NCBI RefSeq assembly: GCF_024158605.1
Contig: NZ_JAMZGM010000006.1
Location: 1-64,000, forward strand
Direction of reading: 5' to 3'
From: Sebaldella sp. S0638
Lineage (GTDB): Bacteria > Fusobacteriota > Fusobacteriia > Fusobacteriales > Leptotrichiaceae
DNA: 64,000 nucleotides
Under the pieces are notes generated by a model. The model saw only the letters and a program-made list of their open reading frames with translations. It was not told the DNA's origin and did not search any database. Each line of letters begins with the position of its first letter. Position 1 is the stretch's first letter. Below are positions 9,132 to 18,200 of the stretch, one piece after another. The translations under genes were made by a program, and so were the position numbers.

Positions 9132-9698
9132 ATGAAATTTAGTGTTCAAAAAACTCCTATTTCTGATTTATTAGTGATCAGACCAAATGTATATGAAGAT
9201 GAGAGAGGATTTTTTCTTGAGACATATAATAAAGATGAATTTGAAAAATTAGGTTTAAATCTGGATTTTGTTCAAGATAATCATTCAAAATCTAAAAAAG
9301 GTGTGTTGAGAGGATTACATTTTCAAACAAAATTTTCACAGGGAAAACTTGTAAGAGTTACTAAAGGATCAGTTTGGGATGTTGCAGTTGATTTGAGGAA
9401 GGATAGTAAAACTTATAAAAATTGGTTCGGAATAGAAATAAGCGAAAAAAATAAGCTAATGTTTTATATTCCAGAAAATTTTGCACATGGTTTTTTAACT
9501 TTAGAAGATAATACAGAGTTTCAATATAAATGTACTAATTTTTATCATGCTGAATATGATTCTGGAATTATTTGGAATGATAAAAATATAAATGTAAAAT
9601 GGCCATTTGATGTCTATGATATAGATATTAATGAAGTCATTATATCTGAAAAGGATAAAAAAATGCAAAATTTTGAGGATTACGATGAAAAAAAATAG
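9132..9698 (+). CDS. rfbC: dTDP-4-dehydrorhamnose 3,5-epimerase
   Basis: RmlC, third step of dTDP-L-rhamnose synthesis, epimerising C3 and C5 of dTDP-4-keto-6-deoxyglucose. Family features in order: VYEDERGFFLETYNKDEF, FVQDNHSKSKKGVLRGLHFQ (catalytic His in RGLHFQ), KLVRVTKGSVWDVAVDLRK and IPENFAHGFLTLED. The 188-residue length is normal. It overlaps the next gene by 14 nt if that gene starts at 9685. With rmlD and rmlB downstream, three of the four rhamnose steps are encoded here. Confidence 0.95.
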   Translation: MKFSVQKTPISDLLVIRPNVYEDERGFFLETYNKDEFEKLGLNLDFVQDNHSKSKKGVLRGLHFQTKFSQGKLVRVTKGSVWDVAVDLRKDSKTYKNWFGIEISEKNKLMFYIPENFAHGFLTLEDNTEFQYKCTNFYHAEYDSGIIWNDKNINVKWPFDVYDIDINEVIISEKDKKMQNFEDYDEKK

Positions 9699-10590
9699 AA
9701 TATTAGCTATTATTGTTACATATAATCCAGAGAAAGATTTCATCAAGAATTATAATTCTGTAAAAAGTCAGGTTGAAAATATCATAATAATTGATAATAA
9801 TTCAGACAATAAAATAAAATTATTATTAGAAAATTTAAAAAATGAGAATGTGAAAGTTATTTTTAATGAAGAAAATATTGGGATTGCTGCTGCACAAAAT
9901 ATCGGAATTCAAGAAGCAGTAAAAAATGATTTTGAATGGATTCTTTTATTAGATGATGACTCGTATTTAGAGAGAGAGATGGTTGAATATCTTCTCAAGA
10001 GATATGAAATATATACTAATAAATCAAAAGTAGCTATTTTAGCCCCTAATATACAGGAAAAAAATCTCAAACACAGCATGAAATATATAGTCAAAGATAA
10101 AATTTTATTCAAGAAAAGAGGGTTTGAAAATCAGAGTTATTTAGATAATGTTTTAACAGTAATATCATCTGGATCTATGATAAATATAGAAAAGATAAAA
10201 AAATATGGTATGATGAAAGAAGACTATTTTATAGACTTTGTTGACACAGAATTTTGTTTAAGAATAGTTTCAAATGGTGAAAAAATATTGGCAGTGAAAG
10301 ATGCTGTTTTAATGCATGAGATAGGAAAGAAAAAAGAGTATTCAATTGCAGGAATTAAAGTACGTACTTCTAATCATAATTCACAAAGATTATACTATAT
10401 GTATAGAAATCGAATTCTAGTTTGGAGAAAATATTTTTTTAAGGTTTTTTCATATATAAGTTATGACATTATATATTCAAATTATCAATTTTTACTTATA
10501 CTGATGTTTGAAAAAGAAAAAATAAGTAAAATAAAAGCTGTATTTAAAGGAATAAAGGATGGACTCTTTTTTAGTAAGGATAAATTATGA
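9685..10590 (+). CDS. family 2 glycosyltransferase, probable rhamnosyltransferase
   Basis: A GT-A enzyme of 301 residues resembling the RfbF group of rhamnosyltransferases: RILAIIVTYNPEKDF at the start, IIIIDNNSDN (nucleotide binding), NIGIAAAQNIGIQEA and WILLLDDDS (DxD metal site). DFVDTEFCLRI and MHEIGKKK near residues 195-220 fit the acceptor half. ATG 9685 follows GAGG at 9675-9678; the open frame reaches back to 9631 inside rfbC but without a site. Placement in an rml operon supports dTDP-rhamnose as donor, an inference. Confidence 0.85.
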   Translation: MKKNRILAIIVTYNPEKDFIKNYNSVKSQVENIIIIDNNSDNKIKLLLENLKNENVKVIFNEENIGIAAAQNIGIQEAVKNDFEWILLLDDDSYLEREMVEYLLKRYEIYTNKSKVAILAPNIQEKNLKHSMKYIVKDKILFKKRGFENQSYLDNVLTVISSGSMINIEKIKKYGMMKEDYFIDFVDTEFCLRIVSNGEKILAVKDAVLMHEIGKKKEYSIAGIKVRTSNHNSQRLYYMYRNRILVWRKYFFKVFSYISYDIIYSNYQFLLILMFEKEKISKIKAVFKGIKDGLFFSKDKL

Positions 10591-11477
10591 ATTTTAGAAT
10601 TGAAATATTAATGACTACATATAATGGAGAAGAATTTTTACGAGAACAATTAGATTCTATTATCAGACAATCGTATAAAAATTGGAATTTAAAAATAAGG
10701 GATGATTTTTCTAATGATAATACTTTGAAAATATTATCGGAGTATTGTGAAAAAGAATCCAGAATTCAAATAATTGAGGACGACAAAGGAAATTTAGGTA
10801 TAGTAAAAAACTTTGAAGAATTACTTAAATATTCAGATGCTGAATTTGTGATGTTTGCAGATCAGGATGATATATGGTTAGATAATAAGATAGAAGAATT
10901 TCATAAAGTTATAATTGAAAGTGATTATGATAAAGAAGAAATGGTACTTATTCATTCAGATTCATATGTATATTTTAATAATAAAGTAATCAGAGACTTT
11001 ATAGGAAAAAAAGCATTAAAAAAAGGAATACGGAATTATTTTTTTGAATATATAGTACAAGGGTCGTCAACGATGGTAAATAGAAAAATAATAGATGCTT
11101 CAATGCCATTTTTGGATGAGGTATATTTACATGATAGGTATTTTCATATATTAGCTGAGTTATTCGGGAAAAGATACTACATTCCCACACCACTAATAAA
11201 TTATAGACAACATGAAAAGAATCAAATAGGATCTGGAAAGAGCATCTTTTACAATATATTTCATAAAAGATATTTTTTTAATAAGGATAGAAAATTAATA
11301 GAAAAAATTTTACATGTTTATAGCACAGATATCAATAAAAATAATAAAAAATTAATAATGGATTATCTGGGCATCACAAATACTAATTTTTCACATTTAA
11401 AGAGGTTACATATACTAAGAAAAAGTGGAATATATATGAATTTTAAAAAAAAGTTCTCTTTATTATTTAGAGGGTAA
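10587..11477 (+). CDS. family 2 glycosyltransferase, RfbG/CpsI-like
   Basis: A second GT-A enzyme of 296 residues: RIEILMTTYNGEEFLREQLDS, IRDDFSNDNT and FADQDDIW, with the DQDD metal site common to rhamnosyl- and galactosyltransferases of O-antigen clusters. A C-terminal LHDRYFHILAELFG and YRQHEKNQIG fit the family. The start overlaps the previous stop as ATGA, so translation is probably coupled. Donor and linkage are unknown; rhamnose transfer is plausible from context. Confidence 0.85.
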   Translation: MNFRIEILMTTYNGEEFLREQLDSIIRQSYKNWNLKIRDDFSNDNTLKILSEYCEKESRIQIIEDDKGNLGIVKNFEELLKYSDAEFVMFADQDDIWLDNKIEEFHKVIIESDYDKEEMVLIHSDSYVYFNNKVIRDFIGKKALKKGIRNYFFEYIVQGSSTMVNRKIIDASMPFLDEVYLHDRYFHILAELFGKRYYIPTPLINYRQHEKNQIGSGKSIFYNIFHKRYFFNKDRKLIEKILHVYSTDINKNNKKLIMDYLGITNTNFSHLKRLHILRKSGIYMNFKKKFSLLFRG

Positions 11478-11496
11478 TGGCTAAGAGAGGAGTATT

Positions 11497-12354
11497 ATGA
11501 TTTTAATAATAGGTTCAAATGGGCAGTTAGGTCATGATTTTCAAAAATTATTTGATAATTTAAATATGAAATATATAGCAGTGGATTATAAAGAACTTGA
11601 TATCACAAATAATATAAAAGTTGAAGAGTTTTTTAATAAAAATAAGGAATTTAATATTATAATAAACTGTGCTGCTTATAATGATGTTGATAAGGCAGAG
11701 ACAGATACAGAAAAATGTTACTTACTTAATTCGAAGGCTCCTGAGAAGTTAGCAGAGATATGTCAAAAGAGCGGAGCAATATTTGTAACATATTCAACAG
11801 ATTTTGTCTTTGATGGACATCAAAAAGTACCTTATACAGAAGAAGACATCCCAAATCCACTATCAGTATATGGAGAATCAAAATATAAAGGAGAAACTGA
11901 AGTTTTAAAAAGTTATGATAAAGCATATGTAATCAGAACTTCATGGGTCTTTGGTATTGCAAATAACAATTTTAATAAACAAGTTATAAATTGGAGTAAA
12001 AGTAAAAATGAATTGAGCATTGTAGATGATCAGATATCTGTTCCAACGTATTCGAAAGATTTGGCTGAATTATCATGGGAATTAATTAAAACGAACAAGT
12101 TTGGATTATATCATTTGACTAATTCAGGAGAGTGCAGTAAGTATGAACAGGCCAAATATATATTAGAGAAAATTGGCTGGAATGGTAGCTTAAGTGTTGC
12201 GAAAACCAAAGATTTTAATTTACCGGCAAAAAGAGCAGAGTATACGAAATTATCGTCTGAAAAAATTGAAAAATTGTTAGGAAAAAAAATTCCTGATTGG
12301 AGAGATGCAATAGACAGATTTTTAATAGAAATGAAAAATGAGGGAGAATTATAG
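11497..12354 (+). CDS. rfbD: dTDP-4-dehydrorhamnose reductase
   Basis: RmlD, last step of dTDP-L-rhamnose synthesis. The SDR Rossmann motif GSNGQLGHDF is at residues 6-15, NCAAYNDVDKAE around 55-66, TDFVFDG near 103 and the catalytic Tyr-Lys pair in YGESKYKGE around 127-135. The 285-residue length is typical. AGAGAGGAG precedes ATG 11497. Its stop TAG shares one base with the GTG of rfbB, so the two are translated together. Confidence 0.95.
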   Translation: MILIIGSNGQLGHDFQKLFDNLNMKYIAVDYKELDITNNIKVEEFFNKNKEFNIIINCAAYNDVDKAETDTEKCYLLNSKAPEKLAEICQKSGAIFVTYSTDFVFDGHQKVPYTEEDIPNPLSVYGESKYKGETEVLKSYDKAYVIRTSWVFGIANNNFNKQVINWSKSKNELSIVDDQISVPTYSKDLAELSWELIKTNKFGLYHLTNSGECSKYEQAKYILEKIGWNGSLSVAKTKDFNLPAKRAEYTKLSSEKIEKLLGKKIPDWRDAIDRFLIEMKNEGEL

Positions 12355-13550
12355 TGAAAACATATTTAATAACAGGAGCAGCTGGTTTTATTGGTGCCAA
12401 TTATCTGAAATATGTTCTTAAGTTACACAGGGATATAAAAGTCGTTGTTTTAGACGAACTGACATATGCAGGAAATTTAGGCACAATAGAAGAAAATATT
12501 CAAGATGATAGAGTAAATTTTGAAAAAGGGGATATAAAAGACCCTGTTTTGGTAAAGGAATTAATAAATAAGTATAATGTTGATTATATAGTAAACTTTG
12601 CAGCAGAATCGCATGTAGACAGATCAATAGAAAATCCTCAGGTATTTTTGGAAACAAATATTCTTGGAACTCAAAATTTACTGGAATGTGCTAAATCATC
12701 ATGGAAAGTCGGAGAAGATGAAAATAGTTATCCGACATATAGAAAAGGAGTAAAATTTTTACAGATATCGACTGATGAAGTTTATGGTTCATTATCAAAG
12801 GATTTTGAAGAACCACAAAATCTGGAAATTTCAGTTGAAGTTGCCAAGAAAATTGCTTCTGACAGAAAATTACAAACTTATGGAAAAGAATTTTTTACGG
12901 AAAAAACTCCTTTAGATCCAAGAAGCCCGTATTCTGCATCTAAAGCAGGGTCAGATTTCATAGTACTGGCTTATGCTGAAACTTATAAAATGCCGATAAA
13001 CATAACAAGATGTTCAAATAACTACGGTCCATATCACTTTCCAGAAAAATTAATTCCTTTGATGATAAAAAATGTTCTTGAAGGAAAAAAATTGCCGGTA
13101 TACGGTGATGGAAAAAATGTAAGAGACTGGCTGTATGTTGAAGATCACTGTAAAGCAATAGATATTGTTCTTAGAAATGGAAAAATAGGAGAAATATATA
13201 ATGTAGGTGGCTTTAATGAAGAGCAGAACATAAGAATAGTGAAATTAGTTATTGACATTATACAAGAACTTACTAGAGAAAATGAAGAATACAAAAAAAT
13301 ATTGAAAACAGAATGGGAAAATATAAATTATAATTTAATTACTTATGTTCAAGACAGATTAGGGCATGATAGAAGATATGCCATTGATCCAACGAAAATA
13401 GTGAGTGAATTAGGATGGTATCCAGAAACAAAATTTGAAGATGGTATAAGAAAAACTATAATATGGTATTTAGATAATCAAAAATGGGTTGAGGAAGTAA
13501 TATCAGGAGATTATCAAAAATATTATGAGAAAATATATGGAAATAAATAA
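12354..13550 (+). CDS. rfbB: dTDP-glucose 4,6-dehydratase
   Basis: RmlB, second step of dTDP-L-rhamnose synthesis. TGAAGFIGANYLKY binds NAD; FAAESHVDRSIENP, STDEVYGSL (catalytic Asp-Glu) and YSASKAGSDF (Tyr-x3-Lys) are all present, as is RCSNNYGPYHFPEKLIP. At 398 residues it is longer than the common 320-360, mainly from an insertion between STDEVYGSL and the YSASK motif and a longer C-terminus. Translation begins at GTG 12354, overlapping the rfbD stop by one base and preceded by GAGGGAGA. It is the last gene of the operon. Confidence 0.95.
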   Translation: MKTYLITGAAGFIGANYLKYVLKLHRDIKVVVLDELTYAGNLGTIEENIQDDRVNFEKGDIKDPVLVKELINKYNVDYIVNFAAESHVDRSIENPQVFLETNILGTQNLLECAKSSWKVGEDENSYPTYRKGVKFLQISTDEVYGSLSKDFEEPQNLEISVEVAKKIASDRKLQTYGKEFFTEKTPLDPRSPYSASKAGSDFIVLAYAETYKMPINITRCSNNYGPYHFPEKLIPLMIKNVLEGKKLPVYGDGKNVRDWLYVEDHCKAIDIVLRNGKIGEIYNVGGFNEEQNIRIVKLVIDIIQELTRENEEYKKILKTEWENINYNLITYVQDRLGHDRRYAIDPTKIVSELGWYPETKFEDGIRKTIIWYLDNQKWVEEVISGDYQKYYEKIYGNK

Positions 13551-13551
13551 T

Positions 13552-13577
13552 AAAAGAGATGTAAATTCTCTTTTTTT
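13552..13577 (+). terminator. intrinsic terminator of the polysaccharide operon
   Basis: AAAAGAGA (13552-13559) pairs with TCTCTTTT (13567-13574) around a 7-nt loop, with the T run extending to 13577. It lies immediately after rfbB. Confidence 0.8.
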
Positions 13578-13589
13578 AATATAAAAAAT

Positions 13590-13618
13590 ATGATAAAAGG
13601 AAATATTTATGTTATAAT
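13590..13618 (+). promoter_or_regulatory. possible galU promoter
   Basis: A perfect -10 TATAAT at 13613-13618, 64 bp upstream of galU, with only a weak -35 (ATGATA, 13590-13595) at 17-bp spacing. Confidence 0.45.
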
Positions 13619-13681
13619 ATTTGAAAGTGTTTTTTATACAAATAAAAAATTAAATATATAGAGATAAGCTTAGGAGGAACA

Positions 13682-14572
13682 ATGAATAAAATTAGAAAAG
13701 CAGTAATACCAGCAGCAGGTTTAGGGACAAGAGTACTGCCGGCTACAAAAGCTCAACCAAAAGAGATGCTTGTGATTGTGGATAAACCAGCTCTTCAATA
13801 TTTAGTGGAAGAATTGGTGGATTCAGGAATAGAGGAAATACTAATAGTAACTGGAAGAAATAAGACATCGATAGAAAATCATTTTGATTATTCTTATGAG
13901 TTAGAAACAACATTAGAGGAAAAAGGGAAGGAAGATTTGCTTAAAGTGGTACAGCACATATCAAACATGGCCAACATCTACTACGTTAGACAAAAGCAGC
14001 CGTTAGGACTGGGACATGCAATAGGTTGTGCGGAAAGTTTCATAGGGGACGAGCCGTTTGTAGTAGTATTGGGAGATGATATTATTCATAATCCAGGCTA
14101 TCCTGCAACAAAACAGCTGATAGAAAAACATGAACAGCTGGGAAAAGGGAATATTCTCGGGGTTCAGGAAGTACCTGAAACAGAAGTAAACAAGTACGGA
14201 ATTGTTGATCCTCTGAAAAAAATAGATGACAGAACTGTGGAAGTAAAAGGATTTATAGAAAAGCCTGAAGTAAATGAAGCGCCAAGCAGACTTGCAGCAT
14301 TGGGAAGATATGTTTTAGAGCCGGAAATATTTAAATACCTGAGAGAAACGAAGCCCGGAAAAGGCGGAGAAATCCAATTGACAGATGCTATTTTCAAAAT
14401 GGAAAATGACGGGCATAAATTATATGCTTACGACTATGAAGGAATAAGATATGATACCGGGGACAAATTCGGGATGTTTAAAGCCACTGTGGAAATGGCT
14501 TTGAGACATGACGAATTAAAGGAAATGGTTTCTGAATATCTGAAAAATTTGAATATTGATGAAATAAAATAA
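13682..14572 (+). CDS. galU: UTP-glucose-1-phosphate uridylyltransferase
   Basis: Makes UDP-glucose from UTP and glucose 1-phosphate. It has the nucleotidyltransferase signature AAGLGTRVLPATKAQPKEML at residues 11-30, the metal-site GDDIIHNPGYPA and the sugar-binding GFIEKPEVNEAPS. The 296-residue length is typical. ATG 13682 follows TAGGAGGAAC. It sits between two terminators, so it is probably a single-gene unit supplying UDP-glucose to both polysaccharide clusters. It is distinct from RmlA, which is not encoded in this window. Confidence 0.95.
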   Translation: MNKIRKAVIPAAGLGTRVLPATKAQPKEMLVIVDKPALQYLVEELVDSGIEEILIVTGRNKTSIENHFDYSYELETTLEEKGKEDLLKVVQHISNMANIYYVRQKQPLGLGHAIGCAESFIGDEPFVVVLGDDIIHNPGYPATKQLIEKHEQLGKGNILGVQEVPETEVNKYGIVDPLKKIDDRTVEVKGFIEKPEVNEAPSRLAALGRYVLEPEIFKYLRETKPGKGGEIQLTDAIFKMENDGHKLYAYDYEGIRYDTGDKFGMFKATVEMALRHDELKEMVSEYLKNLNIDEIK

Positions 14573-14625
14573 AAAAAATCATTCTTAATAAATAATATAA
14601 TATATTTATTTTGAATGATTTTTTT
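14572..14625 (+). terminator. intrinsic terminator after galU
   Basis: AAAAAAATCATTC (14572-14584) pairs with GAATGATTTTTTT (14613-14625); an inner AT-only hairpin extends the stem. The A and T flanks would let it work on both strands. Confidence 0.8.
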
Positions 14626-14637
14626 CTATAAAATTAA

Positions 14638-14660
14638 ACTAGACACATAATGTGTCTAGT
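14638..14660. repeat. near-perfect 23-bp palindrome
   Basis: Arms ACTAGACACAT and ATGTGTCTAGT are exact reverse complements separated by a single A. There is no T run on the plus strand. It could be a dimeric-regulator operator or an extra hairpin behind the galU terminator. Confidence 0.6.
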
Positions 14661-14982
14661 CTGAATAAAAAACTATTATTATTTTCTCTAGCACATATAT
14701 TATATGTTTCAAAACTTATAAAAACCTTTCAAATACCTTTTTTTTATCTTTTAATTTATTTTATATAACAACAGTATTAAAGAAAAAATATAAATTCTTT
14801 TATACAAATAAGAAGTAAACTATAGTAAAGATTTTTAAAAAAACGAACGTTTATTTGAAAAAACATAATAAAAATTTATAAATTACAGAATTTATAAAAT
14901 AAAATTTCAAAAGTTAAATAATTTAATCGTAATAAAAAATATAACTTTATAAATGTTAAATATAACTAAAATATTATAATTA
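14661..14982. other. AT-rich spacer upstream of the autotransporter promoter
   Basis: About 320 bp without a credible ORF or RNA gene on either strand. It is almost pure A/T with scattered homopolymers; I see no further structure apart from a short AACG/CGTT dyad near 14842. Confidence 0.5.
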
Positions 14983-15011
14983 TTGACTTAATTTTAATAT
15001 TCAGGTATAAT
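14983..15011 (+). promoter_or_regulatory. sigma-70-type promoter of the first autotransporter
   Basis: TTGACT (14983-14988), 17-bp spacer, TATAAT (15006-15011). Transcription would start near 15018 and leave a 5' leader of about 270 nt, unusually long. Confidence 0.75.
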
Positions 15012-15111
15012 GTTATAAGTGTAAATTTTTATAAAAATATAAAATTTCCATATTAAAACATATTACATCTTTGTTTTTTATATATTCAGAATATACAATT
15101 AAGTGAATCTG

Positions 15112-15136
15112 AAAAAACAATAATATTGTTTTTTTA
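15112..15136 (+). terminator. terminator-like hairpin inside the autotransporter leader
   Basis: AAAAAACAAT (15112-15121) pairs with ATTGTTTTTT (15125-15134) and the T run continues. It lies downstream of the promoter and upstream of the start codon, so it could act as an attenuator; the stem is AT-only apart from one C-G pair and the loop just 3 nt, so it may be weak. Confidence 0.4.
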
Positions 15137-15288
15137 TTTTGAAAATAAAAAGTTGTATGACGAAATAGCGTGGAATTATATATTTATAAACTGATATTTT
15201 TATTATTAATATGAAAGATAAGTAGGGTTTTTCATCAAAATAATCAAAAAAATATAGCAGATACACAGCTTTTTTATAAGGAGGAGAA

Positions 15289-18200
15289 ATGAAAAAAAAT
15301 AAAAGCATTATAGCATTTTCACTTGCATTAAATGCAGTATTGTCGACATATTCGGGAAGTGCACCTGCAAAGTCTTTAAATATGAACAGTGATAATGTAT
15401 ACAATAAAATAATAAAAGATATGAAAAGCGGGAAATCCAGCAATGGAACTTATAAAATGCTTGAAGATATTCTAAATAAAAGAAATAAAGAATTAAAAGA
15501 TTTATATCTTCAGGGAGATTATATAGTAAAGCCTGAATATCTTGAATGGCAGATATTTGCATCAGCATTTTATGCTGAAAGAGATAACGGAGATAATACT
15601 TCAGAGAATGCAAGATATAGATCAGGGACTGAGGGTTATTATGATTCAAATGGTGAGTTTGTTTCTACAACTCCTGGAGCAAAGCCGTATAAACCGCCAC
15701 AAGAACCTAAAATAATTGATTTAGGAATGAGTATACCTCTAAGAGAAATAAATAGAGAAAACTTTAATATACAAATAAATTTAAATGCTGAAAAGCCGGC
15801 AGTACCCGCGGTACAGGGAGAAATCGTACTTGATAGTCTAAAGGCGCCAAATTTGGATCTGATAACTTTTAATCCACAGGCACCAATAGTAAATTCAGTA
15901 AATCCACCTACAGTAAGCATAGTTATACCATCTCTTATAGTATACGCCAACAGTGCAGGAGATACATTACTGGGTGTTAACGTTAATGTAGGAGCTGGTA
16001 CACACACATTAAGTACTGTAGCAGGAATGCCTGGAGGGTCAAATACATATAAGGATAATTCTGTTGTAGAATACGGCGGTAACGGTGGATCATTCTCTTC
16101 AGCTGCAAATTCTGAAATGGTAGTAGATGTCAGCAAAAGAAGAGCTGTTTCAATAGATTCAAATAAAAATCTTACATTTACTAATAACGGAAAAGTTACT
16201 CTCGTTTCTGAAGAAACTGCTGGACTGGAGGTTCAATCTAATTATGATATGTCAATTGGAAGTGTGCCTACTGTAAATGATCCTGATATGACAGCGATAA
16301 ATAACGGGACAATAGAAGGTAAGGGGAATAAACAGGTAGCGATGGTATTTACGCCTGAGCAGGATGCATGGGGGCTTAACGCACTTGAAAACAGAAAAGA
16401 TATAATAATGAGTGGATCACAGTCTACGGGAATAGCCTTAAATGGAGCTGCAGGACGGGCATGGAAATTAAAAGCTTTAAACAGCGGAAATATAGAATTA
16501 AACGGCACAAAAAGTTTTGGAATAGCCCTTCCGAAAAACAGTAACCTAATGACAGGTTCGTCAATACTGAATGATACCGCAGGAATAATTACAGTAAAAG
16601 GAGACGAGTCCGGAGGTATAGTAGTACAGAGTATAATAGAAAGCGGAGTTTTGAATAAAGGAAGTATAGCTATAAATTCCAATAAGTCGTTTGGATTATA
16701 TTCTGAGATTACAAATGAAATAAAAAATGACGGAAAAATAACTTTAACTGGAAGTTCTGAGTCAATAGGACTAAGAAGTGCAGGCGGTTTTTTGAGCAAT
16801 ACAGCATCAGGGAAAATAACTGTAACAGGCGGTTCTAAAAATATAGGTATGTATGCATCGTCAGGAAAAGTGGAAAACAGCGGAGAAATAAGTATAACTG
16901 CAGGTACGGATAATACAGGAGCAGTACTTAACGGAGCTTCATCTTCTGGGAAAAATACGGGGAAAATATCAGTGTCCGGTACAGGATCAAGCGGTATTAT
17001 AGTTACAGATGGAGCGTCATTTGAGAACACGAATGAGTTAACTGTAAGCGGAGCTGATTCATATGGACTGATAGCAAAGGGCGGAACAGTAAAAGGAGGA
17101 ACTGTTAATATTGATGTAACAGGTTCAGGATCAGTAGGCGCATATGCTGGAGGAAGTTCTTCTGCGAGTAATGTTGAAATAACAGGTGGAAATGTTAATC
17201 TTTCCGGCGGAGGAATAAATTTTAATTCTGGGCAGAATGGTACATTAAACCTAAAAAATACAAAATTCATTACTGGAAAAGAAAGTTTAGGATTTTATGC
17301 TACTGGAAACGGAATAATAAATATTCAAAACCTTGAAGGGACAATAAAAGGAGGCTCTGATTCAACAGAAAGAGGAACAGCTTTTTATGTAATAGGAAGC
17401 GGAGTAGGATCAACGAATATAACAACATCTGCGGACATAGAAAGTCTTCTTGCAAGTTCGGGAATAAATATAAGCGGTCTTAAACTGAACATGGAATCAG
17501 GTTCAAGATTATTCTCGCTGGGGAATGTATCGCTTAACCTGAGTGTAGTGGATGGTATAAATACTGCCGGCTTTACAACAATGACAATAAACGGAAGTGA
17601 CTATAAAACGATCCTGCTTCATAAAGGGCTTTTAAACATAGATAAAAATGTTAATCTCGATGATACAAATTCAGATTATACAAAAATAGAGATGGCAAAC
17701 AGCAGTATAATAAATAACAGTATAATCACAGGTGCAGGAAATTCAAAAGTAGGAATGGCACAGGCAAATGCTGCGGGATTAGCTAAAAATACTGTAAATC
17801 TGGTTAATAACGGCGAAATAAATCTTTCAGGACAGGAATCAATTGGTATTTATTCTAATTACGGAATAATAGAAAATAATAATATTATAGAAACAAGCGG
17901 TTCAAAATCTTACGGAATTTATGGTGTAAACGGAACTGAAGTGATCACTGCTGCGGGAAGTGAAATTAAGACAGGCAGTGAGGGTGCGGGAATAGTACTT
18001 CAAAGTTATGTGACAGATCCATTGACAGGAACAGTAGTAAGCAGCGGGTACGGAGACGGTACGTTTAAACTGGAGCATGACGGGAAAATAACAGTATCAG
18101 GATCAAAATCATTCGGAATTTATGCTGATAATAATGATGCTGCAGTATCACCATCTATAACAAACAGAATAGTAAACCTAAATGCAGGATCAATGATAGA

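Noticed and set aside
16242-17270. Long Pro/Phe-rich minus-strand frame opposite the first autotransporter, and several similar ones up to 20567
   Set aside because: They arise from the repetitive, codon-biased passenger sequence; they lack ribosome sites and resemble no protein.
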